Source of the DNA: JACVRW01 sp963771715
Lineage (GTDB): Bacteria; Actinomycetota; Thermoleophilia; Solirubrobacterales; Thermoleophilaceae
Assembly: GCA_963771715.1 (NCBI GenBank)
Contig: CAVYUQ010000007.1
Location: 38,693 to 102,692 of the forward strand
Length of the DNA stretch: 64,000 nt
Reading direction: 5' to 3'
This document shows, one piece after another, positions 1 through 10,404 of this stretch. A model generated the notes under the pieces. That model had not been told where the DNA came from, did not search any database, and saw only the letters and a list, made by a program, of their open reading frames with translations. Made by a program: the position numbers and the translations under genes. The number at the start of each line of letters is the position of its first letter. The first letter of the stretch is position 1.

Positions 1-2410
1 GCTCGGATGCGGCGTGTACATGAGCGCCAGCCCGACGTCGTGCTCGCGCAGCAGCTCGGCGTAGCCGGCCTGGTCGCGGCGCGGCACCAGCTGGAGCGCC
101 GCGCCGCTGCCGAGCTGAATCGTCCGGCCCGCGCCGACCGTGCCGATCCCGTAGAGCTCCCATCCCCCGCGCAGCACGCCCTCCTGGAGCGCGCGGCTGA
201 GCGCGAGCGCGCCCAGCTCGAACATGTTGCGCGCGGCGTGCTCCTCCGGCCGCGCGTAGAAGAGCAGCCTGCGGGTCCGGCGCCGCGCGAGCTCCTCGGC
301 GGGCGGGGGCTCGACGTCCGTGATGGCGTTCTGGAACGCCTCGGACGCTGCGTCGCCCGCCTTCGCGCCGGCCTCGTAGACCCCGAGCCGCCGCTCGCGG
401 AACCAGTCGCGAAGGAGCGCGGTCGAGAACAGCGCGTGGTGCGGGAACGTGTACGACTCGCTGGCCAGCGCCGCCAGGCTCCCCATCGGGAACGTGAACG
501 GCTCGTACTCCTGGATCAGGTAGAGGAAGCGCTCGTCGTCGCGGCCGGCGAGCGCGTGCCTGGCCAGGTGCGCGGTCCACCAGGTGGTGGCGATGAAGCG
601 GTCCGTGCGGCTCACCTCGATCCCGGGCGACTCGCGCCCGAACGCCACCTCCACGCTGTCGAACAGGCCGTCGAGCCCGCTGTAGGCCTCCACCGTTCTC
701 CTCCACGAGGGCGGCAGCGGGCCCACGGGGTCGACCGTCACGATGCGCACGCGCAGGCCGCGCTCGGCGAGGCGGCGCGCCAGGTTGAGCTTGCCTATGT
801 AGCCGCCGAAGAAGTGCTCGAGGTCGATCGTCGGGATCAGGAGGTTGACCCGCTCCGGAGCGTCGTCGCGCGGCGCGAGGTCGAGCGGCGCGAGCTTCTC
901 GTGGATCACCCGCAGCGTGGGCGGCTCGGGGCCGCGGCTGCCCGGCTTGAGCGCGAGCCGCGACGGAGGCCGGGCGTCGAGCCGCAGCCGCCGCGGCGGC
1001 GCTCCCGAGCGGGTGGTGGCGCCGAGCGCGCGGCGCCACGCGAAGCCGAAGAAGAGCCCGAGCTCGGCGCCGAGCGTCTCCGGCCTGCCGAGCAGCTCGC
1101 GGGTCGCGCGTGCCGCGAGCCAGCCGAGCGGAAGCAGCGAGCGGTCGGCGCGCATGAAGCGGTCGAGCGCCCGGCGCTTCGCCGGCGCCATCGCGTCGCC
1201 GCAGCGGAGCTTCAGGATCGTGGTGAACTGGAGCAGCCGGCACGCGTCCACGAAGTAGGTGAGCCGCCAGAGCCCGACGCGGGCGCGCAGAGGCCGGCGC
1301 CAGCCGCGCACGCGGTCGCCGAGGCGCGTCATCCGGTTCGCCTCGGCGTGTCCGAGCACCGCGTCCCCGTGCTGGACGTAGTCGTAGAGCGCGCGCGGGA
1401 CGAACCTCACGTCGCCGCGCGCCAGCGCGGTCAGGCCGAGCCAGTGGTCGTGGAAGTGGTGGAACTGGCCGGGCGGGAACGGCAGCGCGTCGGCGAGCAG
1501 GTCGCGCCGGAACAGCGAGGCCGCGCCCGTGATCGAGTTCGCCATCAGCACCGACGCGATGTCGTCGTGGTTGTTGCGCCGCTCCTGCCAGTAGGTGCCG
1601 GCCAGGAGCTCGCCGTCCTCGTCGACGATGCGGGCGTCGCTGTACACGAGCTGCGCGGCGCCGATCTCGCTCAGCAGGGTCTCGAGCTTGTCCTCGTCCC
1701 AGCGGTCGTCCTGGTCGGCGAGCGCGACGTAGTCCGCCTCGGCGGGCACGAGCGAGAGCGCCCGCTCGAAGTTCCTGTAGAAGCCGATGCGCTCAGGTGA
1801 GCGAGACACGACGAAGCGCGGATCGTCAGCGAGCTCGTCCTCGATCTCGGCCCAGCGCTCCGGGCTCGTGCAGTCGTCGCTGATCACGCACACCCAGTTG
1901 CGGTGTGTCTGCGCGCGAAGCGACTCGAGCTGACGGCGCAACAGCGCGGGCGGCGGCTCGTGCGTGGCCATGCAGATCACGACGAAGGGCCCGGCGGTCG
2001 GCTCCGGCGGGCTGCAGCTCGAGCGGCGCCTGCGGCGCCACGATGCTCACCTGCCCGAGCTGCGCTACGGCCTCCGATCCATCCTCCAGGCGAGCACGGA
2101 GGACCAGCTCGAGCTCCTTGCCGGGCTCCGCCGCGGCCACCGGGACGACCGCCCAGAAGCCGCTCATCAGGCTCCCGGGAGGCGGCTCCGGCGAGAGCAC
2201 CTCGAGCACGTCCCCGCGCGGCATGCCCTGCGCGCTCGCCCGGATTACCTCGCCGTCCAGGACCAGCTCGAGCTCGCGGACGGGCGCGGCGCGCGACACG
2301 CACCAGCCGCATGCGAACAGCGCGCTGCCGCGCCCGGGCGCGACCGTGCGCGGGAGCGGGAAGTCGAGCGAGGCGACGAGCTCCTGAGTCAGGCGGCTCA
2401 CCCTACACAC
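1..2410 (-). CDS. Two-domain glycosyltransferase (GT2 plus WsaF-like GT4), 3' end outside window
   Basis: Probably adds sugars, possibly rhamnose, to a surface polysaccharide. After a beta-rich N-terminal region of about 130 residues comes a GT2 domain (VICMATHEPPPALLRRQLES, SDDCTSPE, LADQDDRWDED), then a C-terminal domain resembling the rhamnosyltransferase WsaF (NLLIPTIDLEHFFGGYIGK, LIQEYEPF). The protein runs off the left edge still open (ALMYTPHPS). The start is GTG at 2410, with a second GTG at 2401. One extra C near 2015 breaks the frame between the N-terminal region and GT2. It is divergent from another glycosyltransferase 38 bp away. The GT2 assignment is firm; sugar specificity is inference. 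Confidence 0.8.
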
Positions 2411-2448
2411 GCCTCGATTCGCTCCGGGCCCTGCTAAGGATTGCCCGC

Positions 2449-4526
2449 GTGCGCCTCATCGCCGCCAGCTATTCGGGTGTGCTCGGCGGCGCTGAGCGCA
2501 TCCTCCTCGACTTCGCAGCGGGCCTCCCCGAGCCACCCGAGCTCGCGCTGCCGGAGGGGCCGGTGGCGGAGGAGGCGAGGGCGCGCGGCCTCGGGGTCTT
2601 CGAGCTGCGCGAGCGCAGCCTCGTGCTGCGCGCAGGCACCCGGGACCGGGTGGCGGCGCCGCTCAGGCTCGCCGGGCACGCCGCCGAGCTGCGTGCGCTG
2701 ATCGCGAGCGCGCAGCCCGACGCCGTGATCGCGTGGGGAATGCGCACCGGCATCGCGATGTCGGCCGCGCTCGCGGGCGGACGCCCCGCTGCCGATGATG
2801 CTTCATCACCACGACCTGCTTCCCGGCCCGCTGGTCGGCGCGCGCCGTGCGCGCCGCGGCCGGGCGCGCATCGCTGGTGGTGGCCCTGTCGGAGTGCGTG
2901 GCGCGCGACCTCGATCCCGAGGGCGCGCTCGGCGCACGCCTCCGAATCGTGCGGCCGGGCGTGGACCTCGAGCGCTTCGGCGCGCGCGAGGCGCGCCCGA
3001 GGGCGCGCACGCCGTGGCGGCGCCGAGCGCGACTGCACCGCGCTGGTGCTCGGCGCGATCGAGCCCTGGAAGCGCCCGGACCTGGCTCTCGAGGCGACCG
3101 CTCTCGCCGCGCGCGAGCTGCCCGGGCTGCGCGTGCGGCTGGTGGGCGAGCCGCTCGGCCCCGACGGGCACGAGCTCTTGGCGCGCCTTCGCGAGCGCGC
3201 GGAGCGGCCGGACCTGCGCGGCCGGGTGGAGCTGGTGGGGCGCGTCGCCGACCCCGAGCGCGAGCTGGCTGCGGCGGACTGCCTGCTGCACTGCGCGGAC
3301 GCCGAGCCGTACGGCCTGGTGGTGGCCGAGGCGATGGCCAGCGGCCTGCCGGTGGTGGCGCCGGGCGCATGCGGGCCCGCCGAGATCCTCGAGCCGGACT
3401 GCGGACGCTCGTACCCGCCGGGCAGCGCCTCCGCGGCCGCCGCCGCGCTGGTGGAGGTCCTCTCGGATCCCGCCGAGTCGGCGCGGATGGGGTCGGCGGC
3501 GCGCGCCGCGGCCGAGCGGCGCCTCGACGCGCGCGCGACGCAGGCGCTCTACGCCGATCTCGTCGACGAGCTGCGCCCGGGCCGCGCGCGTGTGCGCCGC
3601 CGCCAGGAGGCCGACGCCGCCGGCTCGGAGCTCGCGATCGTGACCGTGTTGCACAACTCCGAGCCCGAGCTCGCGACGCTGCTCGCCTCGCTCGAGCGCC
3701 ACCTGCCCGCCGCCCAGGTTGTGGTGGTCGACTCGGGCTCCTCCGACGGCGGCGCCGAGCTCGCGCGGGGCTGGGCCGGCGGTGCGGCGCAGGTGCTCGA
3801 GCTGGGTGAGAACGTGGGCTTCGGGCGCGGCGTGAACGCCGGGCTCGCGCTGGTGGAGCGCCCGGTCACGGCGCTGCTGAACCCCGACGTGGAGCTGCTC
3901 GACGCGTCGCTCGCGGCGGCCGGCCGCGAGGCGCTCCGCGATCCGGAGCGGCTGATCGCGCCGCTCGTCCTGCGGCCGGACGGCTCGCGGGAGGACAACG
4001 CCCAGCTCGAGCCGGGCAGCCTCGCCCTGGTCGGGCACGCGCTCGTGCCGGGTGCGGCGCTCCCGCAGGGACTGGCCGCGCGCGCCGAGCCGTGGCGTGC
4101 CCGCCGTCCGCGCGGAGGTCGGGTGGGCGGTCGCATCGTGTCTGGTGGCGCGCACCGAGCTGCTGCGGCGGCTCGGCCCGTTCGACGAGCGGACCTTCAT
4201 GTACGCCGAGGATCTCGAGCTCGGCCTGCGCGCCCGCGACGCGGGAGTGGGCACGCTCTTCTGGCCGGCCGCGCGCGTGGTGCACACCGGCGGCCATTCG
4301 GCGCGAACGCGCCTTCGGCGGCGAGCCCTTCGAGCTGCTCGCCGGGCGTCGCCGGGAGGTCGTGCGCGCACGGCGCGGCGCGGGCCGCGCACGCCTGGAC
4401 GACGCGTTGCAGCTCGCCACCTTCTCCGATCGCCTGGTGCTGAAGCGACTCGCGGGGCGCCCGGCGAACCGCGAGCGCCGCCAGCTGGCGGCGCTGCTGA
4501 GCTACCTGCTCGGGCGCCGCGCGTAG
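2449..4526 (+). CDS. Glycosyltransferase, GT4 followed by GT2 in one reading frame (frame broken)
   Basis: The first half is a GT4 retaining transferase: LGAIEPWKRPDLALEATALA, then the nucleotide-sugar site around AEPYGLVVAEAMASGLPVV. The second half is an inverting GT2 of rhamnosyltransferase type (VTVLHNSEPEL, VVVDSGSSDGG, ALLNPDVELLD, FDERTFMYAEDLELGLRARD). No stop codon separates them, so this is a natural fusion or two genes; a GTG at 3592 could start the GT2. Single extra bases near 2792, 2850, 3020, 4108 and 4304 break the frame, and the first three cancel out. The start is GTG 2449 with AAGGA eight bases upstream. The 3' end overlaps the convergent gene by 25 bp. Confidence 0.75.
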
Positions 4527-5717
4527 TACAGGGAACCGGGCCGCCGGCTCTGGGCGGGCCGGCGCTCGGCGTGCATCTCGCCCTCTCCGCGCTCGACACC
4601 TCGCGAGCGCAGGGCGGCGTCGACCTCGCGCTTCAGCGCCTCGCGGAACACGAGCGTGTCGAAGCGCGCCGCGTTTTCCACGCAGGCCCGCGGATCCACC
4701 GCCTCGGCGTCGAAGCGAGACACGGCGTCGGCCAGCTCGGCCTCACCGCCGTCCCAGAAGCAGCCGGTCTGGCCGTCGAGGACCGTTTCGAGCAGCCCGC
4801 CTCCGGCACGCGCTATCACCGGGCGGCCAGCGGCCTGCGCCTCCACCGCCGCGATCCCGAACTCCTCCATGCTCGTCACGACGAAGGCGCGGCAGCTCGC
4901 CATCAGCTGCGCGGCGTGGGCATCGGTCACACGGCCCGTGAACGTGACGTTCGGCCCGGCGATTCGCGACAGCCGCCGCCGGTCGGGGCCGTCGCCCGCC
5001 ACCACCAGCGGAAGCCCGAGCGCGTTGAACGCGCGGATCGCCGTGTCGATGCGCTTGTGCGACACGAGCTCGGAGAGCACCAGGTAGTGCTCGCCCACCG
5101 GGCCCTGGCTGGAAGCGCTCCGTGGCCACCGGCGGATACACGATGCGCGACTCGCGCCCGAAGTAGGACGTGATGCGCGCCTGGGTGATGCGCGAGTTCG
5201 TCAGGTAGCGGTCCACCCGCTGCGCCGCGATCCAGTCCCATTCGCGCCAGCGCCGGAAGAGGCCGCGCAGCGCCGCGCGCGACAGCGGGTCGCGCCGCTC
5301 CGCCAGCGTGCGGTGGCGCTCGTTCCAGGCGTATCGAAACGGGTTGTGGCAGTAGCACACGTGCGTCGTGCGGTCCCCGCAGATGACCGCGTGCGCCCAC
5401 GCGCTCGAGCTCGAGATCACCACGTCGTAGCCCGAGAGGTCGAACGACTCGATCGCGGCCGGGTACAGCGGCAGCAGCGCCCGGAACGTGTTGGCGTTGG
5501 GCCGCAGGCGCTGGAGGAAGGAGGTGTGGATCTTGCGGTGCGCGAACAGGCCCTCCGTGCCCCGCTCGTTGTAGACCGGCGTGAACACGTCCGCGTCCGG
5601 CCACAGGTTGCACATCTCGAGGAAGACGCGGTCAGCGCCGCGCACGCTGACGAGGAAGTCGTGCACGAGCGCGACCCGTTGGGGTGCGTCCGTGCCTGGC
5701 GAGCCGATCCGGTCCAC
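4502..5717 (-). CDS. GT4 family glycosyltransferase (mannosyltransferase-like), one frameshift
   Basis: The N-terminal domain begins VALVHDFLVSVRGADRVF and carries CYCHNPFRYAWNERHR, typical of the mannosyltransferase subgroup of GT4 that builds O-antigen or exopolysaccharide. The C-terminal domain has LSELVSHKRIDTAIRAFN, VVAGDGPDRRRL and the donor-binding block EEFGIAAVEAQAAGRPVIA. One extra G near 5100 separates the two halves. The start is GTG 5717. Together with its neighbours it forms a surface-glycan glycosyltransferase group. The acceptor and sugar cannot be read from the sequence. Confidence 0.82.
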
Positions 5718-5795
5718 GGCCGCGCAGTCTAAGGGCGAGGGCCGCTGGCACGGTGCCCGGCGGCGACAGCCGGCTGCCGCTACGCTGTGCCGCCT

Positions 5796-6203
5796 ATGCG
5801 CCGCCGCCTCACCGCCGCACTCGCGGCCATGGCCCTGCTCGCCGCGCCCGCGGGGGCCCTCGCGCAGAGCGCCGGCGACGAGCAGTACTCCGACCCGTTC
5901 GGCGACGTGGGCGAACCCTCGCAGGACCAGGGGACCTCGAACGGGTCCCCGGCGCCCGCCGGCGAACCGGCGGGCGAGCCGGCCGCGGCCGAGTCCCAGG
6001 CGGCCGCCGATCCCGGCAACGAGAGCGCGCTGCCGCGCACCGGCTTCCCCGCCGCGCTCAGCGCGCTGCTCGGCGCCCTGCTCCTCGGCGCAGGCGTCTC
6101 GATGCGGCGCCGCGCCCAGCCGGCGGGAGCGCTCCCGCCGTGGCTCGTACCCGCCCGATCACGCAGGGGCCGGTTCGGTGCGCGACGGCGATTCCGCCGT
6201 TAG
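5796..6203 (+). CDS. Small secreted protein with LPXTG cell-wall sorting signal
   Basis: A signal peptide (MRRRLTAALAAMALLAAPAG, cleavage after ALA) leads into a Pro/Ala/Glu-rich spacer of about 50 residues. Then comes LPRTG, a hydrophobic segment (FPAALSALLGALLLGAG) and a basic stretch (MRRRAQ). This order is the sortase recognition signal, so the protein is probably cell-wall anchored. The tail of about 27 residues beyond the basic stretch is longer than usual and overlaps the next gene by 26 bp, so a missed frame change near the end is possible. ATG 5796 was chosen because the signal peptide begins there. No enzymatic domain was seen. Confidence 0.7.
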   Translation: MRRRLTAALAAMALLAAPAGALAQSAGDEQYSDPFGDVGEPSQDQGTSNGSPAPAGEPAGEPAAAESQAAADPGNESALPRTGFPAALSALLGALLLGAGVSMRRRAQPAGALPPWLVPARSRRGRFGARRRFRR

Positions 6204-7236
6204 CGCGCAGGTCGCGATCAACGCGCGGGCCGCGGTCAGGGTCAGGACCGGTGGGGTCGAGCGCGTGGCCGGCGAGCTGGCCGCGCGCCTGCCCGCGCTT
6301 CGGCCGCAGCGATATCGCGTGGTCGCGCCCCGGCCCGCGCTCGCCCATCGCGCCGGCCACGCGTGGGAGCAGGCGCTGCTGCCGCTCGCCGCGCGCCACG
6401 CCGAGCTGATCCTCTCGCCCGCCAACACCGCGCCCCTGGCGGGCGGGCGCAACGTCGTCTACGTGCATGACCTGGCGCCGCTGCGCGAGCCGGCCTGGTT
6501 CGGGCGCGCCTACGGCGCCTGGCACCGGTTCGCGCTGCGCCGGATCGCGGCCCGAGCGCTGCTGCTGCTGGTGCCCTCCGAGTTCGTCGCGCGCGAGCTC
6601 CACGACCTGCTCGGGGTCGAGCCCGATCGCGTGCGCGTGGTGCCGCCCGGCGTGGGCTCCCAGCTGACGCCCGCGGCCGGACCGCGCCCGGCCGGGCTCG
6701 ACAAGCCCTACGTGCTGGCGCTCGGAACGCCGAGCGCTCGCAAGAACCTCGGGCTGCTCGACCGCGTGGCGCCGCGGCTCCGCGGCGCGGGCCTGGAGAC
6801 GGTGATCGCGGGCTCCGGGCGCCACTACCTGCGCGACGAGGCGGCCGCCCCGAACGCGGAGGGGCCGGGCGCGCGCCGGCTCGGCTACGTCGACGAGGCG
6901 GACCTCCCCGCCCTGTACGCGCACGCCGAGGTGCTCGCGATGCCGTCCCTCTACGAGGGCTTCGGCCTGCCGTGCATCGAGGCGATGGCGTGCGGCACGC
7001 CGGTGGTGGCGGCCGACCGCGCCGCGCTGCCCGAGGCCTGCGGCGGCGCGGCGCTGCTCGCCGATCCCGACGACCCGGACGCCTTCGCCGCGGCGCTCCT
7101 CGAGGCCGCCGGGTCGGATCGCGAACGGCTGATCGAGGCGGGCCGCGCGCGCGCCGCCAGCCTCAGCTGGCGGCGCAGCGCGGAGCTCGTGGACGCCGCG
7201 ATCGAGAGCCTGCTCCGCGTCAGGGCTGGTAGTTGA
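6178..7236 (+). CDS. GT4 family glycosyltransferase
   Basis: An intact glycosyltransferase of about 352 residues. It has the N-terminal acceptor domain (VVYVHDLAPLREPAWFGR), the linker PSEFVARELHDLLGV, and the C-terminal donor domain (LALGTPSARKNLGLLDR, VIAGSGRHYL, PSLYEGFGLPCIEAMACGTP). The last block contains the EGFGLP-E site that binds the nucleotide sugar. The start is GTG 6178. It overlaps the upstream LPXTG gene by 26 bp and the convergent phosphatase by 17 bp. Its role is probably in cell-envelope glycan synthesis, judged from the neighbouring glycosyltransferases; the substrate is unknown. Confidence 0.87.
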   Translation: MRDGDSAVSAQVAINARAAVRVRTGGVERVAGELAARLPALRPQRYRVVAPRPALAHRAGHAWEQALLPLAARHAELILSPANTAPLAGGRNVVYVHDLAPLREPAWFGRAYGAWHRFALRRIAARALLLLVPSEFVARELHDLLGVEPDRVRVVPPGVGSQLTPAAGPRPAGLDKPYVLALGTPSARKNLGLLDRVAPRLRGAGLETVIAGSGRHYLRDEAAAPNAEGPGARRLGYVDEADLPALYAHAEVLAMPSLYEGFGLPCIEAMACGTPVVAADRAALPEACGGAALLADPDDPDAFAAALLEAAGSDRERLIEAGRARAASLSWRRSAELVDAAIESLLRVRAGS

Positions 7237-8794
7237 GGACCACCGGGCCGCACGGGTTCCCCCCGTCCGTCTGCGGCTGGCCGTCGATTCCCTTCGGCGT
7301 GATCGTGAGCTTGCTCCCGGTCACGGTCACCTGGCCGTAGCTGAACTGGTTCAGGATCGAGCACTGCATCCCGACGCCGGCCGGCGGCTGGGGCGTGAGG
7401 AAGAACTGGTCCACCAGCGCGCCGGTGCCCGTCTGCCCGGTCGCCTGGTCGATCTCCAGCCCGAAGTTCGCGGTCGCCACCGGGCCCACGATCACGTCGA
7501 GGATGCCGCTGTTCTTGGCACCGCCGTTCTCGAGCGTCTGGAAACGGGCGTCGTTGATGAGCGTGGCGTGCACGTCCGTGGTCAGGAAGATCACGTTCTT
7601 CACGTTCTGGAGCCTCTTGAGAACACGCTGACGCTCGGCCTCGTAGCCCTCCCAGCGGTCATACGGCAGGATGTAGTACTGCTGGATCGGCATCTCGTTC
7701 ATGATCACCTTGAAGCGCGCCGTCGACTGCTTGACCTCGCGCAGGAAGGTGGCGAGCTGGCGCTTGCCCAGGAACGTGCGGTTCGGGCTGCGGATCGCGT
7801 CGAGGCAGGCCTGTGACACGGGCTGGGCCAGCGACGGCGTGAGCAACGAGAACGTGGTACGGGTGCTCTGCGGTGCCGTGGGCGCCAGGTCCGGCTCGCC
7901 TGTCTGCGGGTTGTCGCAAACGTGGTTCGCGTCCGCGTTCGCGCTGCGGAAGGAGCGCTCGTCGAGGAAGAACAGCTCCAGGTTGCGGCCCCAGCGAACG
8001 GTCCTGTAGAGGCCGTTGCTCTCGCTCCATGTGACCGGCGCGTAGTCACGGAACGCGCGCGCGCCGCGCTTGTAGAGCGTGCCGCCGCTGATGTTCACGT
8101 TGTTGTCGAACGAGTTCTCGGCGGGCGAGAAGTCGTTTACGAACTCGTGGTCGTCCCAGTGCGAGTAGAAGCCGGCCGAGCGGCGCAGCGCCCGTAGGCT
8201 GCGGTTGCCGAGGTTGACCTTGTACTTGGCCCACTTCTGCCTCACGCTCAGCGCGATCGGATTGAGCCGGCCCGGCACCTCGCTGTCCGAGTAGATGGTG
8301 TCGCCGAGCATCACGTTGAAGTCGTTGCGCTCCGCCTTCATGCGGCGCAGCACGCCGCCGTCGTTCCAGAACGGCGCGGTCTTGCCCGGCTCGGGGTTGA
8401 AGTCCTGGTCACCGCTCCACGCGAACTCGACCGTCGCGTCCGCCGTGGGCTTCGGCGCCGTTACGAACTTGCCCACGTCGCTTCGCCGGCCGCGGCGGAC
8501 GAATCGGAACCAGTAGCGCCTGTTTGCCTTCAGGCCCGTCACGTTCCGCTGAACGGTGTTGTCGCGGCTCCTGCGCGCCCGCACGGAATAACGCTTGGCG
8601 TTCCTGAATCTGCGGTTGGTCGCCACCACGAGCGAGTACCTGCCGCTCTTGTTCGCCTTGCCCCAGAGCTTGGCGCTGGAGGCGGTGACCTCTCCGGCCG
8701 TGACTCCGTATTTGAATCCCTTGGCGCCCAGCGCTGGAGGCGCGAGCAGGAGGGTGGCGGCGACGGCGAGCAGAAGAGCGCGGGCGTAGTTCAT
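7220..8794 (-). CDS. PhoD-like secreted phosphatase/phosphodiesterase
   Basis: About 524 residues with a signal peptide (MNYARALLLAVAATLLLAPP). An N-terminal fibronectin-like region follows (KYGVTAGEVTASSAKLWGKA), then the PhoD metallophosphatase domain. Metal-site blocks visible are FAWSGDQDFN, MLGDTIYSDSE, YSHWDDHEFVNDF and FLTTDVHATLI. PhoD enzymes are exported and release phosphate from phosphoesters using calcium and iron. ATG 8794 was chosen at the signal peptide, with AGGA about ten bases upstream; an in-frame ATG at 8803 is the alternative. The start is only 38 bp from the divergent AidB-like gene. No Pho box was recognised. Confidence 0.88.
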   Translation of the reverse strand: MNYARALLLAVAATLLLAPPALGAKGFKYGVTAGEVTASSAKLWGKANKSGRYSLVVATNRRFRNAKRYSVRARRSRDNTVQRNVTGLKANRRYWFRFVRRGRRSDVGKFVTAPKPTADATVEFAWSGDQDFNPEPGKTAPFWNDGGVLRRMKAERNDFNVMLGDTIYSDSEVPGRLNPIALSVRQKWAKYKVNLGNRSLRALRRSAGFYSHWDDHEFVNDFSPAENSFDNNVNISGGTLYKRGARAFRDYAPVTWSESNGLYRTVRWGRNLELFFLDERSFRSANADANHVCDNPQTGEPDLAPTAPQSTRTTFSLLTPSLAQPVSQACLDAIRSPNRTFLGKRQLATFLREVKQSTARFKVIMNEMPIQQYYILPYDRWEGYEAERQRVLKRLQNVKNVIFLTTDVHATLINDARFQTLENGGAKNSGILDVIVGPVATANFGLEIDQATGQTGTGALVDQFFLTPQPPAGVGMQCSILNQFSYGQVTVTGSKLTITPKGIDGQPQTDGGNPCGPVVLNYQP

Positions 8795-8832
8795 GGGCGC
8801 CATCCTATGCGCCGGTAGGCTCCCGCTTGCAA

Positions 8833-10404
8833 ATGGAGATCTCCCAGGCCGGTCACGACGTCGAGAATCAGACCCCGCCGCTCGTGCCCTACAACGTGTT
8901 CGAGGCGGATCTGGCGCTGCGCGAGGCGCTCGAGCGCGAGGGCGGTGGCTGGGGCGTGGACCGCCTGCGCGACACGGGCGAGCTGGCCGGCACGGCGGAG
9001 GCGCTGGCCCACTCCGAGCGCGCGGAGCGCAACGAGCCGGTCCTCCGCACCCACGACCGCTACGGCAACCGGATCGACCAGGTGGAGCTCGACCCCTCCT
9101 GGCACTGGTGCCTGCGCCAGGCCATCGAGCGCGAGATCCACTCCCTTCCGTGGAGGGATCCGCAGCCCGGCGCCCACGCCGTTCGCGCCGCGCTCTTCTT
9201 CGTATGGAGCCAGGTGAACTCCGGGGTCATGTGCCCCGTCTCGATGACCTACTCCGCGGTTCCGGCGCTGCGCGAGGAGCCGGAGCTCGCGGCCGAGTGG
9301 GAGCCGCGCTTGACCAAGCCGAGCTACGACGACGGCGCGCTCGTGGGCATGGCGATGACCGAGAAGCAGGGCGGCTCGGACGTGCGCGCGAACAGCACGC
9401 GCGCCACTCCCAACGGCGACGCCTGGGAGATCAACGGCCACAAGTGGTTCTGCTCCTATCCGCCCTGCGACATCTTCCTGACGCTCGCCCAGGCCCCCGC
9501 GGGCCTGTCGTGCTTCCTCATCGAGGGGCGCGACCGGGGCTTCCGCATCCAGCGGCTGAAGGACAAGCTCGGCACGCGCTCGCTTCCGTCGAGCGAGGTG
9601 GAGTTCCACGGCGTGCGTGGACGGCTCGTGGGCGAGGAGGGTCGCGGGGTCCAGACGATCATCCGGATGGTCAACCACACGCGGCTCGACTGCCTGATCG
9701 GCTCCTCGGCCGGGATGCGCTGGGGGCTCGCGCAGGCGGTGCATCACGCCCGCCACCGGAGCGCGTTCGGGAAGCTGCTCGCGGATCAGCCGCTGATGCG
9801 CAACGTGCTGGCCGACCTCGCCATCGAGTCCGAGGCCGCGACCGCGGTGACCATGCGCGTGGCGCGCGCCTACGACGAGGGCGACGCTCCCTTCAGGCGC
9901 ATCGCCACCGCCGTGATGAAGCACTGGGTCTGCAAGCGCGCGCCCGGGCACGCGAACGAGGCGCTCGAGTGCCTCGGCGGCAACGGCTACGTGGAGGAGT
10001 CGGGGATGCCGCGCCTCCTGCGCGACTCGCCGCTCAACTCGATCTGGGAGGGCTCGGGCAACGTGTCGGCACTCGACGTGCTGCGCGCCCTGGCGAGGGA
10101 GCCCGAGGCGCTGCCCGCCTTCCTCGCCGAGTGCGAGCTGGCACGCGGCGGCAACGTCTCCCTCGACGCGCAGCTCGACCGGCTGCGCGAGGCTCGTCCG
10201 CAGGACCCGGAGTTCGAGGCCCGGCGCGTGGTCTCGGACCTCGCGGTCACGCTCCAGGCCAGCCTGCTCGTCCGCAACGGCCCCGCGCCGGTCGCGGACG
10301 CCTTCTGCGCCTCGCGCCTCGACGGCGGCACACGCGGCGCCTACGGGATGCTGCCGCCGTCGGTGGACGCCGAGGCGATCGTGGACCGCGCGCTGGCCGC
10401 TTGA
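8833..10404 (+). CDS. aidB: AidB-type acyl-CoA dehydrogenase
   Basis: A flavoprotein of about 523 residues, close in length to E. coli AidB (541). Diagnostic blocks are GMAMTEKQGGSDVRANSTRA, INGHKWFCSYPPCD, AQAPAGLSCFLIEG, RLKDKLGTRSLPSSEVEF, CLGGNGYVEESGMPRLLRD and NSIWEGSGN, the last holding the catalytic Glu. AidB is induced by alkylating agents and has weak isovaleryl-CoA dehydrogenase activity; its physiological role is unsettled. ATG 8833 begins four residues before an AidB-like N-terminus. The gene opens a four-gene operon and overlaps the next gene as TTGA. Confidence 0.88.
   Translation: MEISQAGHDVENQTPPLVPYNVFEADLALREALEREGGGWGVDRLRDTGELAGTAEALAHSERAERNEPVLRTHDRYGNRIDQVELDPSWHWCLRQAIEREIHSLPWRDPQPGAHAVRAALFFVWSQVNSGVMCPVSMTYSAVPALREEPELAAEWEPRLTKPSYDDGALVGMAMTEKQGGSDVRANSTRATPNGDAWEINGHKWFCSYPPCDIFLTLAQAPAGLSCFLIEGRDRGFRIQRLKDKLGTRSLPSSEVEFHGVRGRLVGEEGRGVQTIIRMVNHTRLDCLIGSSAGMRWGLAQAVHHARHRSAFGKLLADQPLMRNVLADLAIESEAATAVTMRVARAYDEGDAPFRRIATAVMKHWVCKRAPGHANEALECLGGNGYVEESGMPRLLRDSPLNSIWEGSGNVSALDVLRALAREPEALPAFLAECELARGGNVSLDAQLDRLREARPQDPEFEARRVVSDLAVTLQASLLVRNGPAPVADAFCASRLDGGTRGAYGMLPPSVDAEAIVDRALAA

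Noticed and set aside
7..1800. 597-codon open frame on the plus strand
   Set aside because: It is antisense to the two-domain glycosyltransferase, whose minus-strand translation shows clear GT2 and WsaF-like motifs. The plus-strand product is Arg/Glu/Pro-rich shadow sequence.
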